Assembly: GCF_001571265.1 (NCBI RefSeq)
Contig: NZ_BCTL01000048.1
Coordinates: 1 to 48,438, forward strand
DNA: 48,438 bases
Direction of reading: 5' to 3'
Source of the DNA: Cedecea neteri NBRC 105707 = ATCC 33855
GTDB taxonomy: Bacteria > Pseudomonadota > Gammaproteobacteria > Enterobacterales > Enterobacteriaceae
In this document: in pieces, positions 1-13,473 of the stretch
Position numbering within the stretch: position 1 is the stretch's first letter
Layout: each line of letters starts with the position of its first letter
Notes under the pieces: generated by a model
Told to the model about the DNA's origin: nothing
The model's database searches: none
What the model saw: only the letters and a program-made list of their open reading frames with translations
Program-made: the position numbers and the translations under genes

Positions 1-27
1 CTACTTTCTCAGTAGCGCGGGCTGTGC

Positions 28-55
28 ATATTACGCTTTCCCGCTGCGTAGTCAA
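28..55 (-). promoter_or_regulatory. rRNA operon promoter P2
   Basis: Read on the minus strand there is a -35 TTGACT (50-55), a 16-bp spacer and a -10 TAATAT (28-33). The surrounding sequence resembles the second promoter of E. coli rRNA operons (rrn P2). Transcription leaves the window at its left edge, so the 16S gene itself is not visible. The position just downstream of hemG matches the E. coli hemG-rrnA order. Confidence 0.85.
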
Positions 56-126
56 GCATTTATTTTTCGCTTCACTCCGCCTGACACGCCGCTTTGCAAG
101 CCGTTGTTCCGTGTCAGTGGAGGCGC

Positions 127-176
127 ATTATAGGGAGTTCTTCGGCGGTGACAAGCGTTTATTTAAAAAAACTTTC
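127..176 (-). promoter_or_regulatory. rRNA operon promoter P1 with UP element
   Basis: On the minus strand a -35 TTGTCA (149-154) and a perfect -10 TATAAT (127-132) are separated by 16 bp. A GC-rich discriminator follows the -10, and an A/T-rich tract upstream (about 155-176) looks like an UP element. This is the arrangement of stringently and growth-rate controlled rrn P1 promoters. P1 and P2 lie about 100 bp apart, as in E. coli. Confidence 0.87.
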
Positions 177-215
177 TGACCGTATTCTTTTTCGCCAACC
201 CGCTTATTTACAACA

Positions 216-749
216 CTATTTGGTGCTTAACTGCGCAATTTCATGGGCAAAACGGGCTACCTGCTGCCAATCGGTATAAACCACTTCTTTACTAGTATCA
301 GTTTCACCGTCGGTCATTTTCATAATTAAGCGGATCATGAAGCGGTCTAGCCAACCATAACGTGGATAACGCAGTGCGCCTGCAAACACGGCGCAATGGT
401 CTGGCTGCCAAACCGAGTTAAGCAAAAACTTGCGGGTATAGGGATTTGTCTGTGGCGAACGCTTCTCTGGTTTACGAGCAACCAGGTTGACCGCGAAAAA
501 TGCACTCGCACGCTCCTTCAACTGCAGCTGATGCTTTTTAACAAACGCCTCGACGGATGCATGAAAATGCCCGTAGCGAATAGAAGCACCAATAATTACC
601 CGATCGTAGTTAGCCCAGGCGATATCCTCACAGCGATGGAGATTAACCACATCACTCTCAACGCCCAGCTCTTTCAGTTCAGAAGAGATATAGGAAGCTA
701 TCTCACGAGTTTGACCATCTCGGGTCGAAAACAGAATTAAGGTTTTCAC
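216..749 (-). CDS. hemG: Protoporphyrinogen IX dehydrogenase (quinone), HemG
   Basis: HemG oxidises protoporphyrinogen IX to protoporphyrin IX in haem synthesis and passes the electrons to membrane quinones. The 177-residue protein is a small flavodoxin-like enzyme; E. coli HemG has 181 residues. The N-terminal FMN phosphate loop STRDGQT (residues 8-14) follows the first beta strand, and the long insert typical of the HemG family (about 105-140, basic and aromatic) is present. The start codon is GTG. It lies 11 nt after trkH and is the last gene before the rRNA promoters, so it probably forms the end of a yigZ-trkH-hemG transcript. Confidence 0.96.
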   Translation of the reverse strand: MKTLILFSTRDGQTREIASYISSELKELGVESDVVNLHRCEDIAWANYDRVIIGASIRYGHFHASVEAFVKKHQLQLKERASAFFAVNLVARKPEKRSPQTNPYTRKFLLNSVWQPDHCAVFAGALRYPRYGWLDRFMIRLIMKMTDGETDTSKEVVYTDWQQVARFAHEIAQLSTK

Positions 750-760
750 ACAGGCTCCGG

Positions 761-2212
761 TTACTCGCGCCAGAAAGTAGGCGTGAACAGTACTAACAGG
801 GTAAACACTTCAAGGCGGCCAAACAGCATATTCACGATCAGGATCCATTTGGCCACGGGATTCATACTGGCAAAGTTGTCGGCAACGACGCCAAGCCCCG
901 GGCCCAGGTTATTCAGCGTTGCCGCTACCGAGGCGAATGCTGAGAAGTCATCGACGCCTGTCGCAATGATGGCCAGCATACTGACGATAAACACCAGCGC
1001 ATAAGCAGAGAAGAATCCCCATACCGCTTCGAGGATTCGTTCCGGCAAAGCTCGATTTCCAAGTTTGATGCTGTAAACCGCATTCGGATGCACCAGACGT
1101 TTCAACTCGCGATTACCTTGTTTGAACAGCAGCAGGATACGAATCACTTTCAGGCCACCACCGGTGGAACCCGCGCAGCCACCGATGAAAGCAGAACAGA
1201 GCAGCAATACCGGCAAGAACAGCGGCCAGCGGGCGATGCTGTCCGTGGTAAAGCCCGCGGTGGTCGCCATCGATACGACCTGGAAGAAGGCCTGGTTCAA
1301 CGTCTGCCAGGCTGACTGGTAGGTATTATGGAACCAAAGCACCAGCGTGCAGACCAGAACCAGCGATAACTGCACGCCGATAAACATCCGAAATTCCGGG
1401 TCGCGCCAGTACACCTTCAGGCTGCGCCCGCTAAGCAGGGAGAAGTGCAGGCTATAGTTACAGCCGGAGATCAGCAGGAAGATTGCGATAATAGTATTGA
1501 TGGTTGGACTATTGAAGTAGCCCACGCTGGCGTCATGAGTAGAGAAGCCGCCAATCGCAATAGTAGAGAAGCTATGCCCGATAGCGTCAAACGCCGGCAT
1601 ACCGGCAAACCAAAGCGCAAGCGCGCAGGCAATCGTCAGCAGGACGTAAATAAGCCACAGCGTCTTTGCCGTTTCGGCGATTCGCGGGCGCATTTTGTTA
1701 TCTTTTAGCGGCCCCGGCATTTCTGCCCGGTAGAGCTGCAACCCCCCGACGCCAAGAATAGGCAAGATGGCCACAGCCAGGACAATGATCCCCATCCCAC
1801 CGAACCATTGCAGCATTTGCCGATAGAATAGAATCGCATGAGGCAAAGAGTCCAACCCCACCAGCGTTGTCGCCCCGGTGGTCGTCAGGCCAGAAAAAGA
1901 TTCAAAAAAGGCGTCTGTTACCGTCAAGTTTGGCCGCTCGGCGAAGACAAACGGTAGCGCACCCACGCTGCCCAGCACGGTCCAGAACAGCACAACGATC
2001 AGGAAGCCTTCTTTGGGTTTAAGATCTCTTTTCTCACGGCGGTTAGGCCACCACAGCAAAGAGCCTATCGCCAGCGCAACGAAAAAAGTTTGGGTAAAGG
2101 CGCGGCCGGCACCATCGCGATAGATTAGAGCCACTAAGCCGGGGAGTATCATGGTTCCGGAAAAGAGGATAACCAACAGACCAACGATTCGGGTTATGGC
2201 GCGAAAATGCAT
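761..2212 (-). CDS. trkH: Trk potassium uptake channel subunit TrkH
   Basis: TrkH is the inner-membrane channel of the Trk system, importing K+ together with the regulatory protein TrkA. The 483 residues equal the E. coli length. The four pore loops of the Trk/Ktr/HKT fold are visible: TTTGAT (about 110-115), IAIGGF (218-223), TTAGFT (317-322) and GCAGST (345-350), each carrying the filter glycine. About ten hydrophobic helices surround them. The ATG at 2212 begins a typical MHFRAI N terminus. It sits between yigZ (41-nt gap) and hemG (11-nt gap) on the same strand. trkA is not in this window. Confidence 0.97.
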   Translation of the reverse strand: MHFRAITRIVGLLVILFSGTMILPGLVALIYRDGAGRAFTQTFFVALAIGSLLWWPNRREKRDLKPKEGFLIVVLFWTVLGSVGALPFVFAERPNLTVTDAFFESFSGLTTTGATTLVGLDSLPHAILFYRQMLQWFGGMGIIVLAVAILPILGVGGLQLYRAEMPGPLKDNKMRPRIAETAKTLWLIYVLLTIACALALWFAGMPAFDAIGHSFSTIAIGGFSTHDASVGYFNSPTINTIIAIFLLISGCNYSLHFSLLSGRSLKVYWRDPEFRMFIGVQLSLVLVCTLVLWFHNTYQSAWQTLNQAFFQVVSMATTAGFTTDSIARWPLFLPVLLLCSAFIGGCAGSTGGGLKVIRILLLFKQGNRELKRLVHPNAVYSIKLGNRALPERILEAVWGFFSAYALVFIVSMLAIIATGVDDFSAFASVAATLNNLGPGLGVVADNFASMNPVAKWILIVNMLFGRLEVFTLLVLFTPTFWRE

Positions 2213-2253
2213 TTCAGCCGCTTCCTTAAATATCTATAAATAACGAGGTGGGA

Positions 2254-2868
2254 TTATTGTTCAAACGGCAATAAATGCAATGCACCGCGGCTAAAATCAC
2301 TCAGCCTGGCGCTGAAAGCAGCCACCTGGGTTTGCGGCAATGCTACGCGCAGATCAACGGCGACCTGGAAGTCGCTTTCCACGATAAGACCATCACTTTG
2401 CTTGAGCAGCGCTTCCACACCCGCCAGCTGCGAATAGTCGCACTGCAAAGTATATTCGGTTAACGGCACTTTGAGCACTGTCGGAAGCTGGTTTAACGCC
2501 AGCTGCACGCCGCCGCCGTAGGCTTTCACCAGGCCACCCGTGCCCAGCTTCACCCCGCCATAATAGCGCACTACAACCGCCGTGATTTCACCAATGCCTT
2601 TCCCCATCAGTTGGGCAAGTATGGGTTTTCCTGCAGTGCCGGCAGGTTCGCCATCATCCGAGAAACCGAGCTGCTGCGAGTCATCCGGCGCTCCGGCGAC
2701 CCATGCCCAGCAGTGGTGCCGGGCGTCCGGGTGTTCAGCCCGGACCTTCTCCACAAAAGCTTTAGCCGCTATTACCCCGTCTGTATGGGCGACAAGGGTA
2801 ATAAAGCGGCTTTTTTTAATCTCCTCGCTGACCGTGACGGGCTCAGCGGGGATAGGCCAGCTTTCCAT
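2254..2868 (-). CDS. yigZ: IMPACT/YigZ family protein
   Basis: The 204-residue protein has the same length as E. coli YigZ. It has the UPF0029/IMPACT N-terminal domain, with the conserved stretch VRYYGGVKLGTGGL near residue 100-115, and a smaller C-terminal DUF1949-type domain. In eukaryotes IMPACT proteins affect translation control by Gcn2; the bacterial role is not firmly established, so no reaction is assigned. Its ATG overlaps the pepQ stop by one base (TAATG), which implies translational coupling in a pepQ-yigZ-trkH-hemG operon. Confidence 0.93.
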   Translation of the reverse strand: MESWPIPAEPVTVSEEIKKSRFITLVAHTDGVIAAKAFVEKVRAEHPDARHHCWAWVAGAPDDSQQLGFSDDGEPAGTAGKPILAQLMGKGIGEITAVVVRYYGGVKLGTGGLVKAYGGGVQLALNQLPTVLKVPLTEYTLQCDYSQLAGVEALLKQSDGLIVESDFQVAVDLRVALPQTQVAAFSARLSDFSRGALHLLPFEQ

Positions 2869-4199
2869 TACGCGAGCTTCAGGTTACGCGTCATGTTTTC
2901 GGTGCTGTTTTCATAGATAACGACGTTATCTTCAATACGAATGCCGCCAAACGGCTTCAGGGCTTCAATGTGCTTCCAGTCGAAGTACTTGCTGTACTGC
3001 CCTTCACGCCACGGGGCCAGCAGCGATTCAATGAAATACAGGCCCGGTTCGATGGTCAGTACCATGCGAGGCTCCAGCACACGGGTACAGCGTAGGTAAG
3101 GATGCTGCGAAGGTGCAGCCAGATGCGTCCCCGTATCGTCCTGCATAAACCCGGCTACGTCGTGAACCTGCAGGCCTAGCGGGTGCCCGATGCCGTGTGG
3201 CATGAACGGGGTTGTGATCCCGGCTTCCAACATTGCTTCTTCGCTGATGTCGTTCACCAGTTTGTGGCGGCGCAGCAGCTTAGCCAGGCGCTGATGGAAC
3301 TGGATGTGGTAGTCGGTATAACGCACACCGGATTTCATGGTGTCGATAAACGCCAGTTGCTCTTCGTTGACGTCTTTAATCAGGTGAGCAAAATCGCTGT
3401 CGCTGTGGGTGGTCCAGGTGCGGGTCAGGTCGGCGGCATAGCCATTATATTCAGCCCCAGCGTCCAGCAGGAAGCTGCGGATTTCCGCTGGAACGCGGTG
3501 ATCCAGTTTGGTGTAGTGCAGCACCGAAGCATGCTCATTGAGCGCCACGATATTGCCATAAGGCACGTCAGTATCGCGGTGGCCGGTCGCAGTCAGATAG
3601 GCGATGTTAATATCGAACTCGCTCATACCGGACAGGAAAGCTTCATGCGCAGCACGGTGGCCTACGACCGCTGTTTTCTGCGCTTCACGCATGCAGGACA
3701 GTTCGTAGTCCGTTTTATAGGCGCGATAGTAATGCAGGTAATCGATAACCCCTTTCGGGTTGATATTGGCTGGCGTGATATCCAGCTGCAAAGCGCGCTC
3801 TGGCACCGGGCCAATGTAGCCAATATTGCCGCGTGCGGCAGGCAGTTGGCTGCCAATACCGTCGGCTTTAGGCAACGCAATCACTTCAATATCATCTGTC
3901 CAGAAGGATTCCGGCAGCGGCTCCACGTTGTGCCAGTAATCCACTGGCAGATAGAACCACAGCTTCGGCTTATTCACGCCATCCACCAGCAGCCAGCAGT
4001 TAGGTACCTGAGTCACCGGCACCCACGCCTTGAACTGCGGGTTCACTTTAAACGGATAGGCATGGTCATCGAGGAAGACGTTGAACAGCTCCCCGGAGTG
4101 AATAAGTAATGCATCAAGGTTAAAACGCGCCAGAACGTTGCGGGTACGCTCCTGTAGCGTTGCCACATGATCTTTGTACAGCGCGGCCAGTGATTCCAT
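2868..4199 (-). CDS. pepQ: Xaa-Pro dipeptidase PepQ
   Basis: PepQ is a cytosolic metallopeptidase of the M24 (pita-bread) family that hydrolyses dipeptides with C-terminal proline. The 443 residues match E. coli. All five expected metal ligands fall at the E. coli positions: D246 and D257 (in [17 protein letters not shown]), H339 (HGIGHPLGL), E384 (LTIEPGLYF) and E423 (GGIRIEDNV). It is transcribed divergently from fadB across a 190-bp gap holding the FadR operator, and it heads the operon running toward hemG. Confidence 0.97.
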   Translation of the reverse strand: MESLAALYKDHVATLQERTRNVLARFNLDALLIHSGELFNVFLDDHAYPFKVNPQFKAWVPVTQVPNCWLLVDGVNKPKLWFYLPVDYWHNVEPLPESFWTDDIEVIALPKADGIGSQLPAARGNIGYIGPVPERALQLDITPANINPKGVIDYLHYYRAYKTDYELSCMREAQKTAVVGHRAAHEAFLSGMSEFDINIAYLTATGHRDTDVPYGNIVALNEHASVLHYTKLDHRVPAEIRSFLLDAGAEYNGYAADLTRTWTTHSDSDFAHLIKDVNEEQLAFIDTMKSGVRYTDYHIQFHQRLAKLLRRHKLVNDISEEAMLEAGITTPFMPHGIGHPLGLQVHDVAGFMQDDTGTHLAAPSQHPYLRCTRVLEPRMVLTIEPGLYFIESLLAPWREGQYSKYFDWKHIEALKPFGGIRIEDNVVIYENSTENMTRNLKLA

Positions 4200-4346
4200 A
4201 ATTTATCCTTCTGTTTTTGTCTCTGTTCGCATCGCATCTTAGCATACCGGACAAACCACCGAGTTATTTCCGCCGCCTGTGATCGAGTTTGCAAATATTT
4301 AAAGAGAAATTTGCATTTCATTAACATCAATTCCACACTCCGCTTC

Positions 4347-4363
4347 ATCTGGTACGACCAGAT
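4347..4363 (+). promoter_or_regulatory. FadR operator upstream of fadBA
   Basis: ATCTGGTACGACCAGAT is a 17-bp near-palindrome that, from memory, equals the canonical E. coli fadB FadR site. FadR represses fatty-acid degradation genes until long-chain acyl-CoA releases it. The site ends 26 bp before the fadB ATG, overlapping the likely start of transcription, which fits simple repression. Confidence 0.93.
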
Positions 4364-4389
4364 CCCATTGCTGGATTCAGGAGACTGAC

Positions 4390-6579
4390 ATGCTCTACCA
4401 AGGTGAAACCCTACATCTCGACTGGCTGGAAGACGGCATCGCCGAACTGGTTTTTGATGCCCCCGGTTCCGTCAACAAGCTGGATACGGCGACCGTCGCC
4501 AGCCTCGGCGAAGCGCTGGCCGTGCTTGAAAAACAGCCTAACCTCAAAGGCCTGCTGCTGAGCTCCAGCAAGTCCGCCTTCATCGTTGGCGCCGACATTA
4601 CCGAATTCCTGTCGCTGTTCCTGGTCCCTGCCGAACAGCTGACCCACTGGCTGCAATTTGCCAACAGCGTTTTTAATCGCCTGGAAGATCTGCCCGTCCC
4701 AACCATCGCCGCCGTGAATGGCTACGCGCTGGGTGGCGGATGCGAATGCGTGCTGGCGACGGACTATCGCCTGGCAACGCCGGACGCCCGTATTGGCCTG
4801 CCGGAAACCAAGCTAGGCATTATGCCTGGCTTCGGCGGCTCCGTTCGCCTACCACGTTTATTGGGTGCAGATAGCGCGCTGGAAATTATTACCGCAGGTA
4901 AAGACGTCGGCGCGGCAGAAGCGCAGAAACTGGGCCTGGTTGATGGCGTAGTGAAAACCGAAAAGCTGCGCGACGGTGCGCTGGCGATTCTGCGGCAGGC
5001 AATCAAAGGCGAGCTGGACTGGCAGGCTAAACGCGCCCCGAAACTGCAGCCGCTGAAACTGAGCAAAATTGAAGCCGGCATGAGCTTTACCATCGCCAAA
5101 GGCATGGTGGCACAGATCGCCGGTAAACATTATCCAGCCCCGATGACCGCGGTAAAAACGATTGAAGCCGCCGCTGGCCTTGGTCGTGATGAAGCCCTGA
5201 AGCTGGAAACCCAAAGCTTTGTGCCGCTGGCTCGCTCCAATGAAGCCCGCGCGCTGGTCGGCATCTTCCTGAACGATCAGTTTGTTAAAGGCCAGGCGAA
5301 AAAGCTCACCAAAGACATTGAAACGCCTAAACACGCGGCCGTACTCGGCGCGGGCATTATGGGCGGCGGCATTGCTTATCAGTCTGCCTGGAAAGGCGTG
5401 CCGGTATTGATGAAGGACATTAACGAAAAGTCGCTGGCGCTGGGTATTAACGAAGCCAGCAAGCTGCTGAACAAGCAGCTTGAACGCGGCAAAATTGACG
5501 GTATGAAGCTGGCGCAGGTTATTTCGACCATTCAGCCAACGCTGGAATACGCCGGGTTTGATCGCGTAGACGTCGTTGTTGAAGCCGTGGTTGAAAACCC
5601 GAAAGTGAAAAAGGCGGTGCTGGCGGAAACCGAAGATAAGGTTCGCCCGGATGCCGTGCTGGCTTCCAACACCTCCACCATTCCTATTAGCGAACTGGCA
5701 AGCGTGCTGAAACGCCCGGAAAACTTCTGCGGCATGCACTTCTTTAACCCGGTGCATCGCATGCCGCTGGTTGAAGTCATTCGCGGAGAAAAAACCTCGG
5801 ATGCGACCCTCGCCAAAGTGGTGGCATGGGCAAGCAAGATGGGCAAAACCCCTATCGTGGTAAATGACTGCCCGGGCTTCTTCGTAAACCGCGTGCTGTT
5901 CCCCTACTTTGCAGGCTTTAGCCAGCTGCTGCGCGACGGCGCGGATTTCCGTCAGATCGATAAAGTGATGGAAAAACAGTTCGGCTGGCCGATGGGCCCG
6001 GCTTACCTGCTGGACGTGGTCGGGATTGATACCGCCCATCACGCCCAGGCAGTGATGGCCGCAGGCTTCCCGCGGCGCATGAGCAAAGATTACCGCGACG
6101 CGATCGATGTACTGTTCGATGCCGGGCGCTACGGCCAGAAAACCCAGCAGGGCTTCTACCGCTTTAAAGAAGACAGCAAAGGCAAACCACGCAAAGAGCA
6201 GGACGAAGCTGTCGATAGCCTGCTGGCAGAAGTCAGCCAGCCTAAGCGTAACTTTAGCGAAGAAGAAATTATCGCCCGCATGATGATCCCAATGGTCAAC
6301 GAAGTCGTTCGTTGCCTCGAAGAAGGCGTGATTGCCAGCCCGGCGGAAGCCGATATGGCACTGGTTTACGGCCTCGGTTTCCCTCCGTTCCACGGCGGTG
6401 CATTCCGCTGGCTGGATACCCTAGGCAGCGCGAAGTATTTCGATATGGCGCAGCAGTACCAAAACCTCGGCCCGCTGTACGTCGTGCCTGAAGGCCTGAA
6501 GGCCAAAGCATCACGCAATGAGCCGTACTATCCGCCGGTTGAGCCTGCCCGCCCGGCCAGTGACCTGAAAAGCGTCTGA
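4390..6579 (+). CDS. fadB: Fatty acid oxidation complex alpha subunit FadB
   Basis: FadB is the multifunctional alpha subunit of aerobic beta-oxidation. The N-terminal crotonase domain (about 1-190) hydrates enoyl-CoA using E119 and E139 ([19 protein letters not shown]). The central and C-terminal domains (about 310-720) are the NAD-dependent 3-hydroxyacyl-CoA dehydrogenase, with the Rossmann motif GAGIMGGG (320-327) and catalytic H450 in [11 protein letters not shown]. The 729 residues equal E. coli FadB. An AGGAGA ribosome site precedes the ATG. It is followed after 9 nt by fadA, its partner in the alpha2-beta2 complex, under the upstream FadR operator. Confidence 0.98.
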   Translation: MLYQGETLHLDWLEDGIAELVFDAPGSVNKLDTATVASLGEALAVLEKQPNLKGLLLSSSKSAFIVGADITEFLSLFLVPAEQLTHWLQFANSVFNRLEDLPVPTIAAVNGYALGGGCECVLATDYRLATPDARIGLPETKLGIMPGFGGSVRLPRLLGADSALEIITAGKDVGAAEAQKLGLVDGVVKTEKLRDGALAILRQAIKGELDWQAKRAPKLQPLKLSKIEAGMSFTIAKGMVAQIAGKHYPAPMTAVKTIEAAAGLGRDEALKLETQSFVPLARSNEARALVGIFLNDQFVKGQAKKLTKDIETPKHAAVLGAGIMGGGIAYQSAWKGVPVLMKDINEKSLALGINEASKLLNKQLERGKIDGMKLAQVISTIQPTLEYAGFDRVDVVVEAVVENPKVKKAVLAETEDKVRPDAVLASNTSTIPISELASVLKRPENFCGMHFFNPVHRMPLVEVIRGEKTSDATLAKVVAWASKMGKTPIVVNDCPGFFVNRVLFPYFAGFSQLLRDGADFRQIDKVMEKQFGWPMGPAYLLDVVGIDTAHHAQAVMAAGFPRRMSKDYRDAIDVLFDAGRYGQKTQQGFYRFKEDSKGKPRKEQDEAVDSLLAEVSQPKRNFSEEEIIARMMIPMVNEVVRCLEEGVIASPAEADMALVYGLGFPPFHGGAFRWLDTLGSAKYFDMAQQYQNLGPLYVVPEGLKAKASRNEPYYPPVEPARPASDLKSV

Positions 6580-7752
<1,173 letters not shown>

Positions 7753-7785
7753 TAAAAAACGAAACTGAGTTTAGTTGCCGTGTTT

Positions 7786-7812
7786 CCCGCCTGTCAGGGG
7801 CGGGTTTTTTTA
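7786..7812 (+). terminator. Intrinsic terminator of fadBA
   Basis: CCCGCC (7786-7791) pairs with GGCGGG (7799-7804) around a 7-nt loop. A run of seven T residues follows. It lies 34 bp after the fadA stop. Confidence 0.9.
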
Positions 7813-7824
7813 TATCTGAAAGAT

Positions 7825-7849
7825 AAAAAAACCACCGACGATGCGGTGG
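7825..7849 (-). terminator. Intrinsic terminator of fre
   Basis: On the minus strand CCACCG and CGGTGG form a 6-bp stem with a 6-nt loop, followed by seven T residues. It lies just past the fre stop and faces the fadA terminator, insulating the two convergent units. Confidence 0.87.
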
Positions 7850-7871
7850 CTTATTCTGACGACGAACGGCC

Positions 7872-8573
7872 TTAGATAAAGGAGAAAGCGTCGCCGAACA
7901 TGTGCTCAACCAGCGCCCCGCGCTCGTTACAGAACAGGTCACGGGCAATTTTTGCCATTTCGAAACGGCCCGCAATATAGATATCGTGCCCACTCAGTGA
8001 AGCGTGATCCTGCATAACGGCGGTAAGCACAGTCCCGCTACGTCCACGCCAGCCTTCTTCCGGCTGCTCCACCACGGCTTCAACACGCAGATTTGGATGC
8101 TGCAAGGTCAACCCTTCCAGTTCGGCCAGGTCGTAAAGATGTTTCTCTTCGCGGCCGCCCCAGTAGATGGCAATTTCACGCTCCGGGTTACGAGCCAGCG
8201 CCGTCAACAAAATAGAGCGAACGTAAGAGAAACCAGTTCCGCCAGCAATCAGGATAAGTGGGCGATCTTCATCTTCACGCAGCCACGCATCACCATGCGG
8301 CATATCAACCACAATTTCCTGCTCTTTCAGAATACGGTCCATGACCGCCATGGCGTAGAGGTTGAGCTCCGAAGCACCAATGTGCAGCTCAATGAACTCA
8401 TGCTCGCTCGGCGTGGATGCCATAGAGAACGGGCGCTTGTCTCGTTCGTCCATCACCACCATCAAATACTGCCCGGCCTGGAATGAGAAATCGCCTTCCG
8501 GCAGCAATCGAACGCGATATACCGTGTCGGTTATCGCTTCTACCGAGGTCACTTTACAGCTTAAGGTTGTCAT
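7872..8573 (-). CDS. fre: NAD(P)H-flavin reductase Fre
   Basis: Fre reduces free riboflavin, FMN or FAD with NAD(P)H in the cytosol, supplying reduced flavin to other enzymes. UbiX and UbiD need prenylated FMN, so its position beside ubiD is suggestive. The protein has the ferredoxin-reductase fold: flavin motif RPFSMAS (about 46-52), pyridine-nucleotide motif AGGTGFSY (about 110-117) and C-terminal FGDAFSFI. I chose the ATG at 8573, giving the 233-residue E. coli length and its MTTLSCKV start. An in-frame ATG at 8594 would add seven residues. It lies 47 nt after ubiD. Confidence 0.96.
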   Translation of the reverse strand: MTTLSCKVTSVEAITDTVYRVRLLPEGDFSFQAGQYLMVVMDERDKRPFSMASTPSEHEFIELHIGASELNLYAMAVMDRILKEQEIVVDMPHGDAWLREDEDRPLILIAGGTGFSYVRSILLTALARNPEREIAIYWGGREEKHLYDLAELEGLTLQHPNLRVEAVVEQPEEGWRGRSGTVLTAVMQDHASLSGHDIYIAGRFEMAKIARDLFCNERGALVEHMFGDAFSFI

Positions 8574-8620
8574 GCGTCCCCTCTGTCGGGTCAATAATGC
8601 TAAACCGTAAAGGTCGCCGC

Positions 8621-10105
8621 TCAGGCGCCTTTGTCGTTATCAAAAATAGCCAGTTCATCCCAGATTGCATCAATACGCGCGCATACCTCAACATCTTTCT
8701 TGATTGGGCGCCCCCATTCACGCTGGGTTTCGCCCGGCCATTTATTGGTGGCGTCCAGTCCCATTTTAGAGCCCAGCCCGGAAACCGGGGAGGCAAAATC
8801 CAGATAATCTATTGGCGTGTTATCCACCAGCACCGTATCACGTGACGGATCCATACGCGTAGTGATAGCCCAGATAACATCGTTCCAGTCGCGTGCATTG
8901 ACATCATCATCACACACGATAACAAACTTGGTGTACATGAACTGACGCAGGAACGACCAAACCCCCATCATGACTCGCTTGGCATGCCCGGCATACTGTT
9001 TTTTGATTGTCACGACTGCCAGACGGTATGAACACCCTTCCGGCGGTAGATAGAAATCAATAATCTCCGGAAATTGCTTTTGCAGGATTGGCACCAGCAC
9101 TTCATTGAGCGCAACGCCCAGTACCGCAGGTTCATCCGGCGGACGACCGGTATACGTTGAATGATAAATCGCATCCTGCCGTTGGGTAACGTGAGTTACG
9201 GTAAACACCGGGAAACTATCGACTTCATTGTAGTAACCCGTGTGGTCGCCGTAGGGGCCTTCCGGCGCCATTTCGCCACGCTCAATGTAGCCTTCCAGCA
9301 CAATTTCTGCACCAGCAGGCACTTCAAGATCGTTAGAAATACACTTCACGACCTCGGTTTTGGTCCCGCGCAGCAGCCCGGCAAAAGCATATTCGGAAAG
9401 CGTATCCGGCACCGGCGTCACCGCGCCAAGGATAGTTGCCGGGTCAGCGCCAAGCGCTACGGAGACAGGGAAACGTTCACCCGGATGAGCCTCACACCAC
9501 TCCTGGAAATCCAGGGCACCGCCACGGTGGGATAACCAGCGCATAATCAGCTTATTTTTGCCAATCAGCTGCTGGCGGTAAATACCCAGATTCTGGCGCT
9601 CTTTGTGCGGGCCGCGGGTGACCGTCAAGCCCCAGGTAATTAGCGGAGCAACGTCTTCAGGCCAGCAGCGCATGATCGGAATACGATTCAGGTCGACTTC
9701 ATCACCTTCCCAAATTTGCTCCTGACAAGGCGCGTTACGCAGACGCTTGGTGGGCATATTCAGAACTTGTTTAAACTGCGGCAGTTTGTCGAACAGGTCG
9801 CGGAAACCTTTTGGCGGCTCAGGCTCTTTGAGGAAAGCCAGCAGTTTCCCGACTTCACGCAGGGCAGTAACATCTTCCTGACCCATCCCCATCGCTACGC
9901 GTTTCGGCGTTCCAAACAGGTTACACAGCACCGGCATGGTGTAGCCTTTCGGGTTTTCAAACAGCAAAGCCGGGCCACCGGCTCGCAGCGTGCGATCGGC
10001 AATTTCAGTCATTTCCAGGTTCGGATCGACGGGCAATGCGATACGTTTGAGTTCGCCCTGCTGCTCTAGCAGCGCAAGAAATTCGCGTAGGTCGTGGTAT
10101 TTCAT
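8621..10105 (-). CDS. ubiD: 4-hydroxy-3-polyprenylbenzoate decarboxylase UbiD
   Basis: UbiD removes the carboxyl group from 4-hydroxy-3-octaprenylbenzoate in ubiquinone synthesis, using the prenylated FMN made by UbiX. The family signature [12 protein letters not shown] with its acidic active-site residues is present around 280-292, and similarity to the E. coli protein runs end to end. I prefer the ATG at 10105 (MKYHDLREF, 494 residues). An upstream ATG at 10138 abuts a TATAAT-like -10 on the same strand (10138-10143), which would put it outside the transcript. The ribosome site is weak. Confidence 0.94.
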   Translation of the reverse strand: MKYHDLREFLALLEQQGELKRIALPVDPNLEMTEIADRTLRAGGPALLFENPKGYTMPVLCNLFGTPKRVAMGMGQEDVTALREVGKLLAFLKEPEPPKGFRDLFDKLPQFKQVLNMPTKRLRNAPCQEQIWEGDEVDLNRIPIMRCWPEDVAPLITWGLTVTRGPHKERQNLGIYRQQLIGKNKLIMRWLSHRGGALDFQEWCEAHPGERFPVSVALGADPATILGAVTPVPDTLSEYAFAGLLRGTKTEVVKCISNDLEVPAGAEIVLEGYIERGEMAPEGPYGDHTGYYNEVDSFPVFTVTHVTQRQDAIYHSTYTGRPPDEPAVLGVALNEVLVPILQKQFPEIIDFYLPPEGCSYRLAVVTIKKQYAGHAKRVMMGVWSFLRQFMYTKFVIVCDDDVNARDWNDVIWAITTRMDPSRDTVLVDNTPIDYLDFASPVSGLGSKMGLDATNKWPGETQREWGRPIKKDVEVCARIDAIWDELAIFDNDKGA

Positions 10106-10290
10106 GCAATTTATCGTGACGTCGGATTTTGCCGTCATTATACGGACTTCACCGCCGCCATGCTGTATTTTTGTTAAATTAGCGTGAAACTCGCCGGCGG
10201 CGGCGCTTAGCCAGGTTATACTGGAGCTGTCTATCTCTGCGGAAGACGTTTTGTTATTCTGACGCGCTTAAGCGGGCGAAAAGAGAAATT

Positions 10291-10779
10291 ATGCAATCCT
10301 GGTATCTTCTTTATTGTAAACGAGGCCAATTACTGCGCGCCAAAGAGCATCTTGAGCGTCAGGAGGTCAATTGCCTTACGCCAATGATCACGCTGGAAAA
10401 AATGGTGCGTGGTAAAAGAACTGCGGTCAGCGAGCCTTTGTTCCCTAATTACCTGTTTGTCGAGTTCGATCCGGAATCTATTCATACCACCACGGTGCAT
10501 TCCACCCGTGGCGTCAGCCACTTCGTGCGCTTCGGCACGCAGCCGGCAACGGTGCCGGAGAAAGTGATTGATGAGCTGATTCACTTTCAGGCCGAGGACA
10601 TCACCGACCCCGAAACGCCGTATCCGGGCGATAGCGTGGTGATTACCGAAGGCGCTTTCGAAGGGTTAGAGGCAATTTTTGCCGAACCCGACGGCGAAGC
10701 CCGTTCGATGCTGCTGCTGAACTTATTGAACAAGCAGGTGCGGCAAAGCGTCAGGAATACTGATTTCCGCAAGGTTTAA
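10291..10779 (+). CDS. rfaH: Transcription antitermination protein RfaH
   Basis: RfaH is a NusG paralogue recruited at ops sites. It prevents polarity in long LPS-core, O-antigen, capsule and toxin operons. The 162 residues equal E. coli RfaH. The N-terminal NGN domain (about 1-100; [13 protein letters not shown] start) is followed by a short linker and the metamorphic KOW domain (about 110-162, with [18 protein letters not shown]). It stands alone between the divergent ubiD and the convergent hemB, with a shared terminator after it. Confidence 0.97.
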   Translation: MQSWYLLYCKRGQLLRAKEHLERQEVNCLTPMITLEKMVRGKRTAVSEPLFPNYLFVEFDPESIHTTTVHSTRGVSHFVRFGTQPATVPEKVIDELIHFQAEDITDPETPYPGDSVVITEGAFEGLEAIFAEPDGEARSMLLLNLLNKQVRQSVRNTDFRKV

Positions 10780-10782
10780 TGC

Positions 10783-10810
10783 AAAGAGGCCAGCAAATGC
10801 TGGCCTCTTT
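10783..10810. terminator. Bidirectional terminator between rfaH and hemB
   Basis: A perfect 13-bp inverted repeat, AAAGAGGCCAGCA with TGCTGGCCTCTTT, has only AA between the arms. A T-rich tail (TTTCTTCC) follows on the plus strand, and the A-rich 5' arm gives a short T tract on the minus strand. It sits between the converging rfaH and hemB stop codons. Confidence 0.88.
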
Positions 10811-10825
10811 CTTCCTGAATCGCAA

Positions 10826-12645
<1,820 letters not shown>

Positions 12646-12662
12646 CTCTCCCTCCAAACGAC

Positions 12663-12682
12663 AACCGCCCCTGCGGGCGGTT
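12663..12682. repeat. Perfect inverted repeat in the tatC-tatD gap
   Basis: AACCGCCC (12663-12670) and GGGCGGTT (12675-12682) form an 8-bp hairpin with a 4-nt loop. In the minus transcription direction only GTCGTTTGG follows, not a true U tract. It may therefore be a processing or attenuation hairpin that lowers tatD-hemB expression relative to tatABC. Function is inferred. Confidence 0.7.
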
Positions 12683-12688
12683 ATTTCA

Positions 12689-13471
12689 TTACTGCTCTTT
12701 TTCAGAGCGCGTTTCTTCAGGTTCAGACTCATCATCTTCATCGCCATTACGCCCTTTACCGACGTAGAAGCGGGAGAAGAAGACGCCAACCTCAAACAGG
12801 CAGTACATTGGCACCGCCAGAAGGGTTTGCGAGAAAACATCCGGCGGCGTTAACAGCATGCCGACAACAAAAGCCCCGACCAGAATATAAGGGCGCTTCT
12901 GTTTCAATGATTCCGGTGTCGTCACCCCCATCCAGCACAGCAGGATAATGGCGACGGGCACTTCAAAGGCCACGCCAAAGGCCATGAAGAGCGACATGAC
13001 AAAGTCGAGATATTTCGTAATGTCCGTCGAGACGACCACCCCTATTGGCGCGGTTTTTGTCAGGAAGCCAAAGGCCAGCGGGAAGACAACGAAGTAAGCA
13101 AACGCAATGCCGATATAAAACAGCAGCGTGCTGGAAAACAGCAGCGGCATCACCATTTTACGTTCATGCTTGTACAGCGCAGGGGCAATAAAGGCCCAAA
13201 TCTGGTACAGAATGACCGGGGCGGCCAGGAACACCGAAACGTAAATGGTTAATTTAATCGGAGTAAAGAACGGCGAGGCGACATCGGTCGCAATCATCGT
13301 TGACCCCAACGGCATGTGTTTGATCAGCGGTGCGGAAACCACCTGATAGATGTCATTGGCGAAATAGACCAGCGCCAGGAAAATCACCAGCACGGCGATC
13401 ATGCTGTTCAGCAGGCGCTTACGCAGCTCGATCAGATGGCTAATGAGCGGTTGGGTATCTTCAACAGCCAT
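12689..13471 (-). CDS. tatC: Twin-arginine translocase subunit TatC
   Basis: TatC is the multi-spanning core receptor of the Tat system that binds the twin-arginine signal peptide and exports folded proteins. At 260 residues (E. coli 258) it has six predicted membrane helices, the N-terminal family signature [13 protein letters not shown] (about 9-21) and a charged cytosolic tail ([17 protein letters not shown]). It starts 2 nt after tatB, in the order tatA-tatB-tatC, so the three subunits are probably made from one message. Confidence 0.98.
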   Translation of the reverse strand: MAVEDTQPLISHLIELRKRLLNSMIAVLVIFLALVYFANDIYQVVSAPLIKHMPLGSTMIATDVASPFFTPIKLTIYVSVFLAAPVILYQIWAFIAPALYKHERKMVMPLLFSSTLLFYIGIAFAYFVVFPLAFGFLTKTAPIGVVVSTDITKYLDFVMSLFMAFGVAFEVPVAIILLCWMGVTTPESLKQKRPYILVGAFVVGMLLTPPDVFSQTLLAVPMYCLFEVGVFFSRFYVGKGRNGDEDDESEPEETRSEKEQ

Positions 13472-13473
13472 AG

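Noticed and set aside
3183-4109. A 308-codon frame antisense to pepQ
   Set aside because: pepQ shows every metal ligand in frame. The antisense product has no recognisable motif or start signal.
4858-6393. A 511-codon frame antisense to fadB
   Set aside because: It is a GC-driven shadow of fadB. It lacks a ribosome site, and its translation is rich in His, Phe and Arg, typical of antisense frames.
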